DNA of 64,000 nt from Linyphia triangularis (Eukaryota > Arthropoda > Arachnida > Araneae > Linyphiidae): the NCBI GenBank assembly GCA_963978545.1, contig OZ021723.1:9277593-9341592 (forward strand), in the 5' to 3' direction. How positions within the stretch are numbered: the stretch's first letter is position 1; the number at the start of each line of letters is the position of its first letter. The position numbers and the translations under genes were made by a program. The notes below the pieces were generated by a model. The model was not told the DNA's origin and made no database searches. It saw nothing but the letters and a program-made list of their open reading frames with translations. This document shows positions 62,101 through 64,000 of the stretch, in pieces.

Positions 62101-64000
62101 CAGGTGTGTCAAAATGCAAGATCTAAACTGTATAAAAGGCACTAGGTACAGTCAATGTCGTTATTCAATTGGCGATTCTGATATGACATTATGATATCAG
62201 GTGTGTCAAAACGCAAGATCTAAACTGTATAAAAGGCACTAGGTACAGTCAAGGCTCGGATGAAAAGGCACTAGGTACAGTCAATGTCGTTATTCAATTG
62301 GCGATTCTGATATGACATTATGATATCAGGTGTGTCAAAATGCAAGATCTAAACTGTATAAAAGGCACTAGGTACAGTCAATGTCGTTATTCAATTGGCG
62401 ATTCTGATATGACATTATGATATCAGGTGTGTCAAAACGCAAGATCTAAACTGTATAAAAGGCACTAGGTACAGTCAAGGCTCGGATGAAAAGGCACTAG
62501 GTACAGTCAATGTCGTTATTTAATTGGCGATTCTGATATGACATTATGATATCAGGTGTGTCAAAACGCAAGATCTAAACTGTATAAAAGGCACTAGGTA
62601 CAGTCAAGGCTCGGATGAAAAGGCACTAGGTACAGTCAATGTCGTTATTCAATTGGCGATTCTGATATGACATTATGATATCAGGTGTGTCAAAATGCAA
62701 GATCTAAACTGTATAAAAGGCACTAGGTACAGTCAAGGCTCGGATGAAAAGGCACTAGGTACAGTCAATGTCGTTATTCAATTGGCGATTCTGATATGAC
62801 ATTATGATATCAGGTGTGTCAAAACGCAAGATCTAAACTGTATAAAAGGCACTAGGTACAGTCAAGGCTCGGATGAAAAGGCACTAGGTACAGTCAATGT
62901 CGTTATTTAATTGGCGATTCTGATATGACATTATGATATCAGGTGTGTCAAAACGCAAGATCTAAACTGTATAAAAGGCACTAGGTACAGTCAAGGCTCG
63001 GATGAAAAGGCACTAGGTACAGTCAATGTCGTTATTCAATTGGCGATTCTGATATGACATTATGATATCAGGTGTGTCAAAACGCAAGATCTAAACTGTA
63101 TAAAAGGCACTAGGTACAGTCAAGGCTCGGATGAAAAGGCACTAGGTACAGTCAATGTCGTTATTTAATTGGCGATTCTGATATGACATTATGATATCAG
63201 GTGTGTCAAAACGCAAGATCTAAACTGTATAAAAGGCACTAGGTACAGTCAAGGCTCGGATGAAAAGGCACTAGGTACAGTCAATGTCGTTATTTAATTG
63301 GCGATTCTGATATGACATTATGATATCAGGTGTGTCAAAACGCAAGATCTAAACTGTATAAAAGGCACTAGGTACAGTCAAGGCTCGGATGAAAAGGCAC
63401 TAGGTACAGTCAATGTCGTTATTTAATTGGCGATTCTGATATGACATTATGATATCAGGTGTGTCAAAACGCAAGATCTAAACTGTATAAAAGGCACTAG
63501 GTACAGTCAAGGCTCGGATGAAAAGGCACTAGGTACAGTCAATGTCGTTATTCAATTGGCGATTCTGATATGACATTATGATATCAGGTGTGTCAAAACG
63601 CAAGATCTAAACTGTATAAAAGGCACTAGGTACAGTCAAGGCTCGGATGAAAAGGCACTAGGTACAGTCAATGTCGTTATTTAATTGGCGATTCTGATAT
63701 GACATTATGATATCAGGTGTGTCAAAACGCAAGATCTAAACTGTATAAAAGGCACTAGGTACAGTCAAGGCTCGGATGAAAAGGCACTAGGTACAGTCAA
63801 TGTCGTTATTCAATTGGCGATTCTGATATGACATTATGATATCAGGTGTGTCAAAACGCAAGATCTAAACTGTATAAAAGGCACTAGGTACAGTCAAGGC
63901 TCGGATGAAAAGGCACTAGGTACAGTCAATGTCGTTATTCAATTGGCGATTCTGATATGACATTATGATATCAGGTGTGTCAAAACGCAAGATCTAAACT
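56156..64000. repeat. Satellite array, 129-bp unit with a linked 97-bp variant, about 61 copies, continues past the window
   Basis: Tandem units begin TGTCGTTATTTAATTGGCG (or ...TTCAATTGG). Each contains the imperfect palindrome CTGATAT...ATATCAG, then TATAAAAGGCACTAGG. A 32-base direct duplication (ending AAGGCACTAGGTACAGTCAA) makes up the end of the long unit. Short units lack one copy of the duplication and nearly all carry a C-to-T change in CAAAACGCAAG. Short units are near 56985, 58628, 61050, 61530, 61758, 62112 and 62338, concentrated at 61.0-62.4 kb where they alternate with one to three long units. A unit near 62694 has the T but full length. No ORF is evident. Confidence 0.97.

Noticed and set aside
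54612..64000. Tandem arrays that could suggest a CRISPR
   Set aside because: Units are contiguous without unique spacers, there are no cas genes, and the DNA is eukaryotic.

Overview
This is eukaryotic, A+T-rich, intron- and transposon-dominated DNA, almost certainly from a chelicerate and probably a spider. Three things suggest this: an alpha-2-macroglobulin (A2M)-type gene with an array of alternative bait exons, a divergent ionotropic-receptor pseudogene, and an RNase H tail of a kind I associate with spider retrotransposons. The species assignment is inference. No bacterial-style operon, CRISPR array, rRNA or free-standing tRNA gene is visible.

The main gene is an A2M/thioester-protein-like protease inhibitor on the minus strand. 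Only its middle lies in the window. In transcript order the constant exons are 48302-48223, 46030-45928, then (after the array) 14994-14766, 10333-10094, 4213-4162 and 1387-1295. All have canonical splice sites and their reading phases join exactly. The thioester exon should follow beyond the left edge and the N-terminal exons beyond the right. Between 46.0 and 15.0 kb lies an array of at least ten alternative exons plus three relics, each coding a different bait segment followed by the conserved FPETWLFE-type strand. Five are intact (38742-38910, 36614-36764, 35301-35448, 35090-35237, 32739-32880). The others carry frameshifts, a stop, a deletion or a lost donor. The incoming phase is 1 and the outgoing phase is 2, so exactly one alternative exon must be used. 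A 14-base motif occurs in both orientations around several of these exons and could pair in the pre-mRNA.

Two non-A2M coding remnants sit in A2M introns on the same strand. One is an ionotropic receptor pseudogene (27.3-28.6 kb) split by a palindromic MITE. The other is an unrecognised terminal exon (8.0-6.7 kb) whose last codons are interrupted by a hAT-type MITE.

The rest is repeats. There are five copies of a tRNA-derived SINE with target-site duplications, five copies of a ~655-bp foldback MITE, and three copies of a 0.9-2 kb AT-rich terminal-repeat element. There are two hAT MITEs with 26-bp internal tandem arrays, a 2.4-kb hAT element containing six 299-bp tandem units, and Tc1, mariner, pogo and TTAA-flanked elements. 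There is also a Ty3/gypsy pol fragment, a decayed Penelope-like RT, a solo LTR and other tandem repeats. From 56.15 kb to the right edge the window is one satellite array with a 129-bp unit and a linked 97-bp variant. Many elements are nested in one another, giving a relative chronology.
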